Part shown: one piece after another, positions 8,541 through 16,209 of the stretch
How the letters are laid out: the number at the start of each line of letters is the position of its first letter
Position numbering within the stretch: the first letter of the stretch is position 1
The notes under the pieces: generated by a model
Database searches by the model: none
What the model saw: the letters and a program-made list of their open reading frames with translations, nothing else
What the model was told of the DNA's origin: nothing
Translations under genes and position numbers: made by a program
Assembly: GCA_028873575.1 (NCBI GenBank)
Contig: JAGWHY010000015.1
Coordinates: forward strand, 1-32,411
DNA from: Acidobacteriota bacterium
GTDB taxonomy: Bacteria; Actinomycetota; Acidimicrobiia; Acidimicrobiales; RAAP-2
Reading direction: 5' to 3'
DNA: 32,411 bases

Positions 8541-9359
8541 GTGGTCAGTGAGCGCTCGCGACGGCGAGCCTGGTTCACGAGCATCTTGACGTTGTCGGTC
8601 GTCATCGTGTTGTACGTGAGCGGCGGCGTGGTGTCGGGTCTACGCAGCGCGGCGAACCTCGTCGTGGCGCCCTTTAGCTTCGTGATCGACGCCGTCGCGC
8701 GACCCATCGGCCACACGTTGGCGGGCGTGATCAACTACAGCGACGTGGTGGCTCAGAACCAAAAGCTTCGCTACGAACTCGGACGCGCCGAGTTACGCGC
8801 GAACGAGGCCTGGGCCTTTCAGCGCCAGTTGACCCAGCTCACGACCAATCTCAACGTGCCGTTCGTCGCGTCGTTGTCGACCGTCACGGCGCAAGTGAGT
8901 GCCGTGTCGCCGACCAACTTCGCCGCCACGGTGGATATCTCCAAGGGCCGTGACGATGGGGTGCTCGCCGGCATGCCGGTCGTGGCGAGCGGTGGACTCG
9001 TGGGCCACGTCATCGCGACGACGCCCCACGGCGCGACGGTGGAGTTAGTCACCGACACGCGTTCGCAAGTCGGCGTGACGTTCGGGTCAGGAAGTACGTC
9101 GCTGATCATCACGGGCGCGGGCGTCGACCACGGACTTTCCGCGACGGCGGTGCCGTTCTCGTCGTCAATCGCGCCGGGGACCACCATCTCCACCGACGGT
9201 CTCAACGGCGGGCTCTATCCCGCGGGGATTCCGGTCGCGACCGTGAAGACGGTCACCTTGACTCCGGGCGCCGCGACCTACAACCTGACGCTCGAGCCCG
9301 CGGCCGACCTGCGGAATCTGGCCTACGTGGACGTCGTGCTGTGGGAGCCCGCCGCGTGA
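8541..9359 (+). CDS. mreC: rod shape-determining protein MreC
   Basis: MreC is a bitopic membrane protein whose extracytoplasmic part links MreB filaments to PBP2 and MreD. The 272 aa protein has a basic N-terminus (SERSRRRAW), one transmembrane helix (about residues 12-34), a short coiled coil (about 70-95, QNQKLRYELGRAELRANE) and the MreC beta domain. That domain shows SPTNFAATVDISKGRDDGV, GGLVGHV and NLAYVDVVLWEP. The GTG at 8541 was chosen because it lies 4 bp after the mreB stop and directly before the basic stretch and helix; longer in-frame versions overlap mreB widely. The stop overlaps the mreD start by 4 bp. Secure call. Confidence 0.94.
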   Translation: MVSERSRRRAWFTSILTLSVVIVLYVSGGVVSGLRSAANLVVAPFSFVIDAVARPIGHTLAGVINYSDVVAQNQKLRYELGRAELRANEAWAFQRQLTQLTTNLNVPFVASLSTVTAQVSAVSPTNFAATVDISKGRDDGVLAGMPVVASGGLVGHVIATTPHGATVELVTDTRSQVGVTFGSGSTSLIITGAGVDHGLSATAVPFSSSIAPGTTISTDGLNGGLYPAGIPVATVKTVTLTPGAATYNLTLEPAADLRNLAYVDVVLWEPAA

Positions 9360-9865
9360 GGAGAAGCCTGGTGGTCGTGACCCTGGTGACCCTGATCGTC
9401 GTGGCCGTTCAACTCTCAATCTTTTCCTCGCTGCGCGTCGCGGGCGTCGTGATCATGCTGGTGTGGCTCTGGCCGCTGAGCCTGGGTCTGGTGGGGGCCA
9501 CGGGACCGGGACTGTGGAGCGCGCTCGTGGCCGGCGTCTTTTTCGACACGCACACCGTGACGCCCTTTGGGCTCACGGCCCTCGTCGCGCTAGTGCTGGC
9601 CTACGGGTCGTCTCGTCTCGGCAAGGAAGGGGTGGGTGACCTCGACTCGGCGGCGTGGTGGGTCACGCCCATATTGGCGGGTCTCGGGGGGCTGTTGGCG
9701 CCGGCGCTCTACGTCGTCGCGGGACTCTTCGCTCTTAACTTCACCCTTTGGCACGACAGCGTGGCCCCGATGATGGCGGTGAACGCGCTCGCCTTTATCG
9801 TGTTGGCCCGGCCAGTCGCTCGTCTCGCGCGGTGGGCGTCGTCGGTGGGACGAATTCGCCGATGA
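9356..9865 (+). CDS. mreD: rod shape-determining protein MreD
   Basis: A small polytopic membrane protein of 169 aa with about five hydrophobic segments, beginning RRSLVVVTLVTLIVVAVQLS. The segment GVFFDTHTVTPFGLTALV matches the MreD pattern (F-D in a loop before a helix). MreD sequences diverge quickly, so the call rests on hydrophobicity, size and position between mreC and PBP2. GTG at 9356 forms a GTGA overlap with the mreC stop and gives the normal length. The ATGA at the 3' end overlaps the PBP2 start. The two 4 bp overlaps imply coupled translation of mreC, mreD and the transpeptidase gene. Confidence 0.87.
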   Translation: MRRSLVVVTLVTLIVVAVQLSIFSSLRVAGVVIMLVWLWPLSLGLVGATGPGLWSALVAGVFFDTHTVTPFGLTALVALVLAYGSSRLGKEGVGDLDSAAWWVTPILAGLGGLLAPALYVVAGLFALNFTLWHDSVAPMMAVNALAFIVLARPVARLARWASSVGRIRR

Positions 9866-11994
9866 AGGGATCGTGGCGGGACCGACCAACCGGTTCGTGG
9901 TTCTCGCGTCTCTGGCGCCCGTGGGTCTCGCTGCACCCCTTTCGCGGTCGTGGGCGCACGATCAACGAACCAAAACCCGTAGGCATTCGCGATCTTGTGG
10001 CGTCGCCCGACGAAGTGACGTCGCGACCCGAGCGGCGCTGGCTCGTGATCGGTGGCTTCTTCCTCTTGCTCTTCATGGCCTTGGTGCTGCGGCTGTTCTT
10101 TCTTCAGATTCTTGACTACAAGTCGTCGGTGGCGACGGTGCAGTCGAATTCACTGCGCGTGAGTACGATTCCCGCTACGCGCGGCATCATTACGGATCGC
10201 ACGGGACATCCCTTGGTGGCCAACGTGACGACGACCGAGATTCGCCTCTCACGCGCGGAGGCCGCGCTACACCCCACGATCAAAGGCTCCCTCGCGTCGT
10301 TAACCGGGCTCAGCGTGGCGCAGATCAACGCCGACTTGGCCAACGTGCAGTACGACCCGTATCAGCCAGCACCCATACTCGCGAACGCGTCACCGAGCGT
10401 GGTGGAGTTCATCAAGCTGCACCCGGCGGAGTTCCCGGGCGTCTCGGTGCTCGACGTCTCTCGTCGCGAGTACCCCAACGGCGGGGACGTTGGCTCACAG
10501 GTTCTCGGGTACGTCGGACCGATCACGGGTGCCGAGATTCAGGCCAATCCGAATCAGGGTTACCAGACCGACTCAACGATCGGTAAAACTGGCATTGAAG
10601 CGTTTTACGAGCACTATTTGCGCGGGAAAGACGGCACGAGCACCCTCGAGGTCAACGCCCAAAACGACATTTTGGGTGCGGTGCACACCACGGCACCCAA
10701 GGTGGGCGACACGGTCGTGTTGAATATCGACGAGGGACTGCAAAAGGCACTCGACGGCTACTTGGCCAGTGACATTCTGGCGGTGCGTAAGTCGACCGAC
10801 CCTATCTCGCACAAGCGCCCTCCCGCGCTCAACGGCGCGGCGATTGTGCTCGACCCCAACAATGGGGCCGTACTCGCGATGTCGAGTTACCCGTCGTACA
10901 ACTTGAACTCTTTCGTGAATGGCCTGTCGAACGCGACCTTTCACCAACTCCTTCAAGAAGGTGCGTTCAATAACTACGCGATCCAAGGTCTCTACACGCC
11001 CGGTTCGACCTTCAAGTTGATTACGGCGACCACCGAACTGCAGACGGGCATTTTTCCGGCGTACAAGATCATCGACGACACGGGCGTTTTTAAGGTGCCG
11101 GGCTGTCTGCAGGGCGGGCACGGCTGCCTCTTTCACGACGACGACAACACCGCGGCGGGACTCATCGACCTACCAACCGCGATTACGGTCTCGTCCGACT
11201 ACTACTTCTACAACCTGGGCTACCTCTTCTGGTCGCAGCAGAGTCGCTACGGTCAAACCCCGATTCAAAATGTGGCCTCGCAGTACGGACTTGACCAGTA
11301 CACCAACGTTGACCTCCCCAACGAAGCGGTCGGACGCGTCGACTCGCCGCTCGTGCGTCAACAGCTCCACGCGCAAGCGCCGCAGGCCTTTCCGAACGTC
11401 GCGTGGTACACCGGCGACAACATAGAAATGGCCTTCGGCCAAGGAACCACGGCCGTGACGCCCATCGCGCTCGCGAACGCCTACGCGACGTTCGCCAACG
11501 GCGGAACACGCTACGAACCCGAGGTCGCCGCCGCCGTCGTGAACGCGCACGGCAAAGTGGTTATTCGCTACCAACCTCGGGTGCTCGGGCACGTGCACCT
11601 GCCGCCCAGCATCCGCAATCCGATCCTCCAAGGTCTCGAAGGGGTCGTCAACTCGCCGCGCGGCACCGGGTACTACACGTTCCACACGGTGGCTAAGTTT
11701 TCGCTGTCGAGTTTTCCCATCGCCGGCAAGACCGGTACCGCGAGTAACGCGCCGGGCCTCGAGCCGAACTCGCTCTTCGTGGGCTTTGGGCCAGTCGCGC
11801 ACCCCAAGTACGTGGTTATCTGCGTCATCGCGCAAGGTGGGTACGGCGCGGACGCCGCGGCCCCGGTCGTGGCCGAGACCTTTAACTATCTCGTCGCCCA
11901 CCCCGTCAAGCCCGTCTCCTTGAAGATTCTCACGACGACGGGCGTCACGCCCACCACGAAGACGCCGACGACGAGCGTCAAAGGTCGCGGTTAA
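9862..11994 (+). CDS. mrdA: penicillin-binding protein 2 (peptidoglycan D,D-transpeptidase, elongasome)
   Basis: A class B PBP of 710 aa that cross-links peptidoglycan during elongation. A cytoplasmic tail of about 58 residues precedes one transmembrane helix (about 60-82). The pedestal region contains TRGIITDRTGHPL. The transpeptidase domain has the active Ser382 in PGSTFKLITA, the second motif SSD (444-446; the S-x-D form usual in PBP2) and K623-T-G in AGKTGTAS. A Thr-rich tail (TTTGVTPTTKTPTT) ends the protein. ATG at 9862 overlaps the mreD stop by 4 bp (ATGA); upstream in-frame starts would lie inside mreD. The cytoplasmic tail is longer than in E. coli PBP2. The partner glycosyltransferase rodA normally follows but is not found here. 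Secure on family; the PBP2 assignment is supported by the mre context. Confidence 0.95.
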   Translation: MKGSWRDRPTGSWFSRLWRPWVSLHPFRGRGRTINEPKPVGIRDLVASPDEVTSRPERRWLVIGGFFLLLFMALVLRLFFLQILDYKSSVATVQSNSLRVSTIPATRGIITDRTGHPLVANVTTTEIRLSRAEAALHPTIKGSLASLTGLSVAQINADLANVQYDPYQPAPILANASPSVVEFIKLHPAEFPGVSVLDVSRREYPNGGDVGSQVLGYVGPITGAEIQANPNQGYQTDSTIGKTGIEAFYEHYLRGKDGTSTLEVNAQNDILGAVHTTAPKVGDTVVLNIDEGLQKALDGYLASDILAVRKSTDPISHKRPPALNGAAIVLDPNNGAVLAMSSYPSYNLNSFVNGLSNATFHQLLQEGAFNNYAIQGLYTPGSTFKLITATTELQTGIFPAYKIIDDTGVFKVPGCLQGGHGCLFHDDDNTAAGLIDLPTAITVSSDYYFYNLGYLFWSQQSRYGQTPIQNVASQYGLDQYTNVDLPNEAVGRVDSPLVRQQLHAQAPQAFPNVAWYTGDNIEMAFGQGTTAVTPIALANAYATFANGGTRYEPEVAAAVVNAHGKVVIRYQPRVLGHVHLPPSIRNPILQGLEGVVNSPRGTGYYTFHTVAKFSLSSFPIAGKTGTASNAPGLEPNSLFVGFGPVAHPKYVVICVIAQGGYGADAAAPVVAETFNYLVAHPVKPVSLKILTTTGVTPTTKTPTTSVKGRG

Positions 11995-12279
11995 TCCCCG
12001 GGTCGGGTAGTCTGGGGAAGTTGGGCGTCTGAGCGCACGGTGTGCTCCGACGCGAAGAGAACGCCGCCGCGAACCTGCAACGCCAGACGCGCACCGCATT
12101 AAGGATTGACGTGCCGAACACGACCGCGCTTCACCGCTTGGCCTGGTTCTTGATGCTTGACGTCTTCGCCCAACTCACACAATCCCTGATCAACCCGACC
12201 AACGCGCGCGCCGTGTCGCGCGCGCACCCATTCGGTGGGCCGGCGACGCCCCCACTCAAGAACGCAAGGAGCCTCCGTC
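11995..12279 (+). promoter_or_regulatory. 285 bp gene-free leader before rne with promoter-like box and hairpin
   Basis: TAGTCT (12008-12013) is a -10-like box, predicting a start of transcription near 12020 and a leader of about 260 bases. Soon after this point the RNA can fold into an imperfect hairpin (12026-12052: CGTC with GACG, then GAG/CTC and CAC/GTG around GGT, with small bulges). AAGGAG at 12266-12271 is the ribosome binding site of rne. Open frames across the stretch look random and one overlaps the rne start, so I see no gene here. Long structured leaders of RNase E genes serve autoregulation in E. coli; a similar role here is only a possibility. Confidence 0.45.
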
Positions 12280-13947
12280 GTGAGCGACGAATCCACACCC
12301 TCTACAGCCCCGGCCTCACCTAGCCCTCAAGTTGGCGACACCCGGCCCGCGCCGCGCATTGGCGACACACGGCCCGCGCCGGTTGGCGCGTCGAGCCCCG
12401 CCGCGCCCGCGAGCACGAACGCCGGCAACGGCGGTGGTACGAATCGACGGCGACGAGGTGGTCGCGGTCGTGGACAAGGCGGCCGAGGCGGACAGACGCA
12501 GGGTTCCGCGAACAACGGCGGATCGAGCGCACCGTCGAATCGCAACGCCAACACCAACGCGAACGGCGCGCGCCGGGTTGTCGACGCCCCGGTTGAGGCG
12601 TCGGCCCCGGAGAGCGTCAGTGAGGACGCGAACGGTCGCGGTCGCGCGAAGCGTCGTCGCGGCAGTGAACGACGGACCCGCGCGCAGGGTCGCTACCTCA
12701 TGTGCGTGCACTCGACGGCGAACGCGACGCACATCGCCACCCTCGAAGGTCGCACGATGGTCGAGTACACCGTCGCGAAGCAGGCCGACGAGACCAATCA
12801 GATTGACGGCAATATTTACGTGGGCCGAATTCAGAACGTCCTGCCGGGCATGGAGTTGGCCTTCGTCGACATCGGTATTCCCAAGAACGCCGTGTTGTAT
12901 CGAGGCGACGTCTCCTTCGATCGTGAAGACGTCGAGCATTCGTCGACTAACAAGCGCATTGAGGAGATGATCCGCGCAGGCCAGACCGTTCTGTGCCAGG
13001 TCACGAAGAACGCCATTGGCGCCAAGGGAGCGCGACTAACCCAGGAAGTCTCGCTGCCGGGGCGATTTGCGGTGCTGGTGCCAAACTCCACCACGATTGG
13101 CATCTCCAAGCGCCTCGCTGACGGGGAGCGCCGTCGCCTGCGCAAAATCATTGACGAAATAAAGCCGGAGCGGCACGGCATCATCATTCGTACGGCCGCC
13201 GAAGGCGTCAGCGCGGAGGACCTCTCGCGCGACATCGTGTCACTGTCGGAAAAGTGGGCCGCGATCGAAGCTGAGGTCGCCAAGTCGAACCAACCGCGTC
13301 TGATCTACCGCGACCTCGACCTCGCGGTACGCGTGTTGCGCGAAGAGTTGAACGAGGACTACCGCGGTGTCTTGATTGACGACCGGGATCTCTACGAGAA
13401 AGTGCGTGAGTACGTGATGGCGGTCAATCCCGAGTTGGGGGACCGAATCGAGTTCTACGACCGCACGACCGAAGATCTCCCGCTCTTCGAGCGCTACTTC
13501 GTCCACGAACAACTTCACCGGGCGCTCGACCGCAAGGTCTTCCTCCCCTCGGGCGGGTCACTGATTATCGAACGCACCGAGGCGCTGACCGTCGTTGACG
13601 TGAACACCGGTAAGAACGTGGGCACCAACAACCTCGAAGAGACCGTCTTTCGAAACAATCTGGAAGCGGCCGAGGAAGTCGCTCGACAACTGCGCCTGCG
13701 TGACATTGGCGGCATTATCGTCATTGACTTCATTGACATGGAGGCCAAGGCGAATCGCGAGGCCGTCGCGTCGGCCCTCCGCCAGGCCCTGGCGCGTGAC
13801 AAGACGCGTACGCAGGTCTTTGATATCTCTGAGCTCGGCCTCGTGGAGATGACGCGTAAGCGCGTCAACGAAGGTCTGCTCGAGTCGGTGTCGAAGGTCT
13901 GCAACGTCTGCGAAGGACGCGGATTCTTGGTGGAAACCGGTCTGTAG
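12280..13947 (+). CDS. rne: ribonuclease E/G family endoribonuclease
   Basis: An endonuclease that cleaves single-stranded RNA in mRNA decay and rRNA/tRNA processing. The 555 aa protein has a disordered N-terminal region of about 140 residues, rich in Pro, Gly, Asn and Arg. It includes a repeated GDTRPAP and an RGG-like stretch, RRRRGGRGRGQGGRGG. The catalytic core follows: an S1 domain from about 177 (GNIYVGRIQNVLPGMELAFV), the RNase-H-like/5' sensor parts, and metal-binding aspartates in VVDVNTGKN (Asp440) and IVIDFIDM (Asp483/486). The zinc-link cysteines are CNVC (541-544). The protein ends soon after the zinc link, so it lacks a long C-terminal scaffold. GTG at 12280 follows AAGGAG by 8 bases. 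It precedes rplU-rpmA, a common order. Family secure; 'RNase E' versus 'RNase G' is a naming choice. Confidence 0.95.
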   Translation: MSDESTPSTAPASPSPQVGDTRPAPRIGDTRPAPVGASSPAAPASTNAGNGGGTNRRRRGGRGRGQGGRGGQTQGSANNGGSSAPSNRNANTNANGARRVVDAPVEASAPESVSEDANGRGRAKRRRGSERRTRAQGRYLMCVHSTANATHIATLEGRTMVEYTVAKQADETNQIDGNIYVGRIQNVLPGMELAFVDIGIPKNAVLYRGDVSFDREDVEHSSTNKRIEEMIRAGQTVLCQVTKNAIGAKGARLTQEVSLPGRFAVLVPNSTTIGISKRLADGERRRLRKIIDEIKPERHGIIIRTAAEGVSAEDLSRDIVSLSEKWAAIEAEVAKSNQPRLIYRDLDLAVRVLREELNEDYRGVLIDDRDLYEKVREYVMAVNPELGDRIEFYDRTTEDLPLFERYFVHEQLHRALDRKVFLPSGGSLIIERTEALTVVDVNTGKNVGTNNLEETVFRNNLEAAEEVARQLRLRDIGGIIVIDFIDMEAKANREAVASALRQALARDKTRTQVFDISELGLVEMTRKRVNEGLLESVSKVCNVCEGRGFLVETGL

Positions 13948-13966
13948 GGCCGGGTCACCCGCGCCC
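13947..13966 (+). terminator. GC hairpin between rne and rplU, terminator-like without T tract
   Basis: GGGC-CGGG (13947-13954), loop TCA, then CCCG-C-GCCC (13958-13966) gives an 8 bp stem with one bulged C, beginning at the last base of the rne stop codon. No T run follows. It could slow or partly end transcription before the rplU promoter, which begins 7 bases later. Confidence 0.35.
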
Positions 13967-13972
13967 GTGCGC

Positions 13973-13978
13973 TAGTAT
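13973..13978 (+). promoter_or_regulatory. candidate -10 box for rplU-rpmA (near-leaderless)
   Basis: TAGTAT, close to the TATAAT consensus, ends 9 bases before the rplU ATG, with no Shine-Dalgarno between. Transcription would start about 2-3 bases before the start codon. Confidence 0.5.
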
Positions 13979-13987
13979 GGAAACCCT

Positions 13988-14299
13988 ATGTACGCCGTCA
14001 TTCGAGTAGGAACATCCCAAGAGCGCGTCACCGAGGGCCAAATGGTCCGCGTGGACCTTCGCCCCGAAGAGGTCGGCACCGCCGTCAGCTTTGAGCCGGT
14101 GTTGTTGGTTGACGGCGACCAGGTCGTCGCGGGACCGGCGCTGAAGGGCGCCACGGTGACCGGAACGATCGTGGGCGAAGAGAAGGGTCCTAAGATCCGC
14201 GCGCTGACCTACAAGGCGAAGTCGATTCAGCGCAAGCGCTGGGGACACCGTCAGCACTATTCGACCGTCGAGATCACGAAGATTTCGGCCAAGGCCTAA
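13988..14299 (+). CDS. rplU: 50S ribosomal protein L21
   Basis: A 103 aa protein of normal L21 length that binds 23S rRNA near L20. It starts MYAVIRVGTSQERVTEGQ and contains the family's GDQVVAGPALKGATVTGTI, YKAKSIQRKRWGHRQHYS (L21 signature) and the C-terminal VEITKISA. The gene precedes rpmA by 9 bp, the almost universal L21-L27 pair. Promoter-like TAGTAT lies just upstream. Secure call. Confidence 0.97.
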   Translation: MYAVIRVGTSQERVTEGQMVRVDLRPEEVGTAVSFEPVLLVDGDQVVAGPALKGATVTGTIVGEEKGPKIRALTYKAKSIQRKRWGHRQHYSTVEITKISAKA

Positions 14300-14308
14300 G
14301 GAGCATCG

Positions 14309-14560
14309 ATGTCAAAGACTAAAGGTGGCGGTTCTACCCGTAACGGCCGCGATTCCAACGCCCAACGCCTCGGCGTTAAGGCGTTCGACGGCACCGCGGT
14401 GCAGGCCGGCAGCATTATCGTTCGCCAGCGCGGCACCCAATTCCACCCGGGCCGTAACGTCGGCATCGGTAAGGACGACACGTTGTTCTCGCTCGCCGAG
14501 GGCAAAGTCAAGTTCGGCTTTCGCCGTGGCCGCAAACTCGTGGACGTCCTCAACGACTAG
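14309..14560 (+). CDS. rpmA: 50S ribosomal protein L27
   Basis: An 83 aa protein whose N-terminal tail reaches the peptidyl-transferase centre. It shows the signature [20 protein letters not shown] and then [27 protein letters not shown]. The N-terminus is MSKTKGGG rather than the more usual MAHKKGGG, with no sign of the cleaved Firmicutes-type extension. AAGGAG precedes the ATG by 6 bases. A strong terminator begins 22 bp after the stop, so this gene ends the long plus-strand unit. Secure call. Confidence 0.98.
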   Translation: MSKTKGGGSTRNGRDSNAQRLGVKAFDGTAVQAGSIIVRQRGTQFHPGRNVGIGKDDTLFSLAEGKVKFGFRRGRKLVDVLND

Positions 14561-14581
14561 TTCGCTTCTTCGCGTTCAAGG

Positions 14582-14616
14582 GATTCCCCGGACTTTGGTC
14601 CGGGGAATCTTTTTTT
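14582..14616 (+). terminator. strong intrinsic terminator after rpmA
   Basis: A perfect 12 bp stem (GATTCCCCGGAC at 14582-14593 with GTCCGGGGAATC at 14598-14609) closes a TTTG loop and is followed directly by seven T (14610-14616). It ends the rplU-rpmA transcript. On the minus strand the hairpin is not followed by T, so it should not terminate the converging ABC operon, whose last stop codon is only 7 bp away. Confidence 0.93.
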
Positions 14617-14622
14617 GGCGAC

Positions 14623-15411
14623 TCAAGGGATCAGTACGCGGGTGAAGCGCCGCGCCGCCAGTTTGAGTCCCAAGGCGCCAATAACGCCGAGATAGAGAAC
14701 GGGCACGACGAGACTTACGTGAAACTGGCCCAGCGAAAGACTGCGTAGGAGACTCGCGGATTGATAGAGCGGCGAAAAGGCGACGATCGCCGCCAGCCAC
14801 CGGGGGTACAGCGACAAGGGAAAGAACGTGGCCGAAAAGAGGAACAGCGGGAGTTGGACGACTCCCACGAGGTCAAAGTCCTGCCAACTTCGAATGTAGG
14901 TGCACGCGGCGAGTCCGATACAGCTAAAGGCGAGGCTCGTGAGAATGGCGCCGGGCAAACACAAGAGCACCCACCAACTTCCCGCGTCGCCGAGTACGAG
15001 CATGCACGCGATGAAGGAGGTGGCGTACACGCTGGCGCGAGCCAGCGCCCACCACAGCTCACCGAGCGCGACGTCACTCACCGTGAGCGGCGTCGCGAGG
15101 ACCGCCTCGTAACTCTTGGAGATCTTCAGTCGGAAGAACGTGTTGAAGATCGTGTCGATCATGGCGCCGTTCATCGCCGAGGTCGCGAGCATCCCGGGCG
15201 CGACGAAGGTGGCGTAACTTACGAGGCGACCGTCAACTCGTAGATCACCCACCAAGTGATTCAGTCCGAGCCCGATACTCAGCAGGTAAAAAAGTGGTTC
15301 GAAGAATCCTGAGACGAGCATCAACCACTGCGAGCGATAGATGGCGAAGTTGCGTTCAAAGACCCGGAGCGAACGTCTCGTGCCAAAAACGGGAATCGCG
15401 CGCGTCAGCAT
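14623..15411 (-). CDS. ABC-2 type transporter permease
   Basis: A 262 aa integral membrane protein with about six hydrophobic segments. It carries the ABC-2/NodJ-like pattern: VFERNFAIYRSQWLMLVSGFFEPLFYLLSIG at the N-terminus (basic-aromatic stretch into the first helix), VAPGMLATSAMNGA, ATPLTVSDVALGELWWA (coupling region) and the hallmark LFLFSATFFPLSLYP before the last helices. It is the second of two related permeases (the other at 15411-16208) and the third gene of a minus-strand operon with an ATPase. The upstream stop and this ATG share one base (TAATG), which decides the start; a start 42 bp upstream would overlap the neighbour. The likely role is export of a lipid, polysaccharide or drug-like compound. 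The substrate is unknown. Confidence 0.9.
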   Translation of the reverse strand: MLTRAIPVFGTRRSLRVFERNFAIYRSQWLMLVSGFFEPLFYLLSIGLGLNHLVGDLRVDGRLVSYATFVAPGMLATSAMNGAMIDTIFNTFFRLKISKSYEAVLATPLTVSDVALGELWWALARASVYATSFIACMLVLGDAGSWWVLLCLPGAILTSLAFSCIGLAACTYIRSWQDFDLVGVVQLPLFLFSATFFPLSLYPRWLAAIVAFSPLYQSASLLRSLSLGQFHVSLVVPVLYLGVIGALGLKLAARRFTRVLIP

Positions 15412-16208
15412 TAGTCCACCAAGCGACGTGTCATGGTACGTCGCCCCCACCACAGGCCCACGAGCACCATCGCAACCAAGACCGCGAGGTGAACACTGAT
15501 CGCCGGCAGAGACCCTTGTCCAAAGGCGGCGGCGCGCGCGAGCGCCACGCCGTGGTACAGCGGGAACAGTTGGACCAAGGGCCGTAGCACCCGGGGGTAC
15601 GAGGCAATCGGGAAAAACGTCGCAGAGAACAAGAACATCGGGATGAAGGCGAAACGGTAGATCGTCGTGAAGGACGCGTCACTCTCGGCGCCGGCGGCGT
15701 AGGCCACCAACGGCGCGCTGAAGGCTAGCGCCACGAGCGCGCCGATGAAGGGCAGCGTGAGCGCCCACCACGAACGCGTCGCGCCGAAGAGCGATATCGC
15801 GACGGTGTAGATCACCGACGTCGCGAAGGTCTTTGTCGTCACCCAACTCAACTTTCCGACGAGGACGTCGACGGGTGACAAGGGCGTCGCGACGGCCGCG
15901 TGGTACGTCTTCAGCCACTTGACCGACGCGAGTACGGGCCAGAGCGATTCGGACTCCCCCATGGTCATGGCAGTGGTGGCGAGCAGACTCGGCGCGATGT
16001 AGTGGAGATAGGTCTGACCCTGAACCAGGCCGGTGTGTCGCTGAACGAGGTGGCCCACACCCACGCCGAGCGAGGTCAGGTAGAGGAAGGGGAAGAGAAT
16101 CGTGCTGGCGGCCGAACCACGCCACGTTTGGGTGTAGAAGCTCGCGTGGTACCACCAACTGCGCCGTCCACGCGACCAGCCTTGGGCGGGGGAGATTCGT
16201 GGTTCCAC
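15411..16208 (-). CDS. ABC-2 type transporter permease (paralogue of the downstream gene)
   Basis: A 265 aa protein with about six membrane segments. It shows WWYHASFYTQTWRGS leading into the first helix, IAPSLLATTAMTMGESESLWPVL, ATPLSPVDVLVGKLSW and FLFSATFFPIASYP, clearly matching the motifs of the permease just downstream. The two probably form a heterodimeric channel driven by the ATPase encoded upstream. The GTG start is 1 bp after the ATPase stop (TGA-C-GTG), and the 3' end overlaps the next ATG by one base, so translation of all three is coupled. The family is firm (NodJ/DrrB-like exporters); the substrate cannot be read from the sequence. Confidence 0.9.
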   Translation of the reverse strand: MEPRISPAQGWSRGRRSWWYHASFYTQTWRGSAASTILFPFLYLTSLGVGVGHLVQRHTGLVQGQTYLHYIAPSLLATTAMTMGESESLWPVLASVKWLKTYHAAVATPLSPVDVLVGKLSWVTTKTFATSVIYTVAISLFGATRSWWALTLPFIGALVALAFSAPLVAYAAGAESDASFTTIYRFAFIPMFLFSATFFPIASYPRVLRPLVQLFPLYHGVALARAAAFGQGSLPAISVHLAVLVAMVLVGLWWGRRTMTRRLVD

Positions 16209-16209
16209 G

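Noticed and set aside
11170-12099. 309-codon open frame antisense to the PBP2 gene
   Set aside because: Its translation is Arg/His/Val-rich with no recognisable motif, and it mirrors a firmly identified gene; long antisense frames are expected in GC-rich DNA.
12042-12323. 93-codon open frame between PBP2 and rne
   Set aside because: It runs into the rne start in another frame, lacks a Shine-Dalgarno and shows no motif; the stretch is better read as the rne leader.
14582-14616. Bidirectional terminator shared with the converging ABC exporter operon
   Set aside because: Only the plus-strand side of the hairpin is followed by T residues; the minus-strand side has none.
14761-15243. 160-codon plus-strand open frame opposite the exporter permease
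   Set aside because: The composition is Glu/Arg/Gly-rich, typical of the reverse strand of a membrane-protein gene; the minus-strand frame has clear ABC-2 motifs.
15412-15453. Upstream alternative start for the second permease
   Set aside because: It would overlap the preceding permease by 43 bp, whereas the TAATG junction gives a natural coupled start at 15411.
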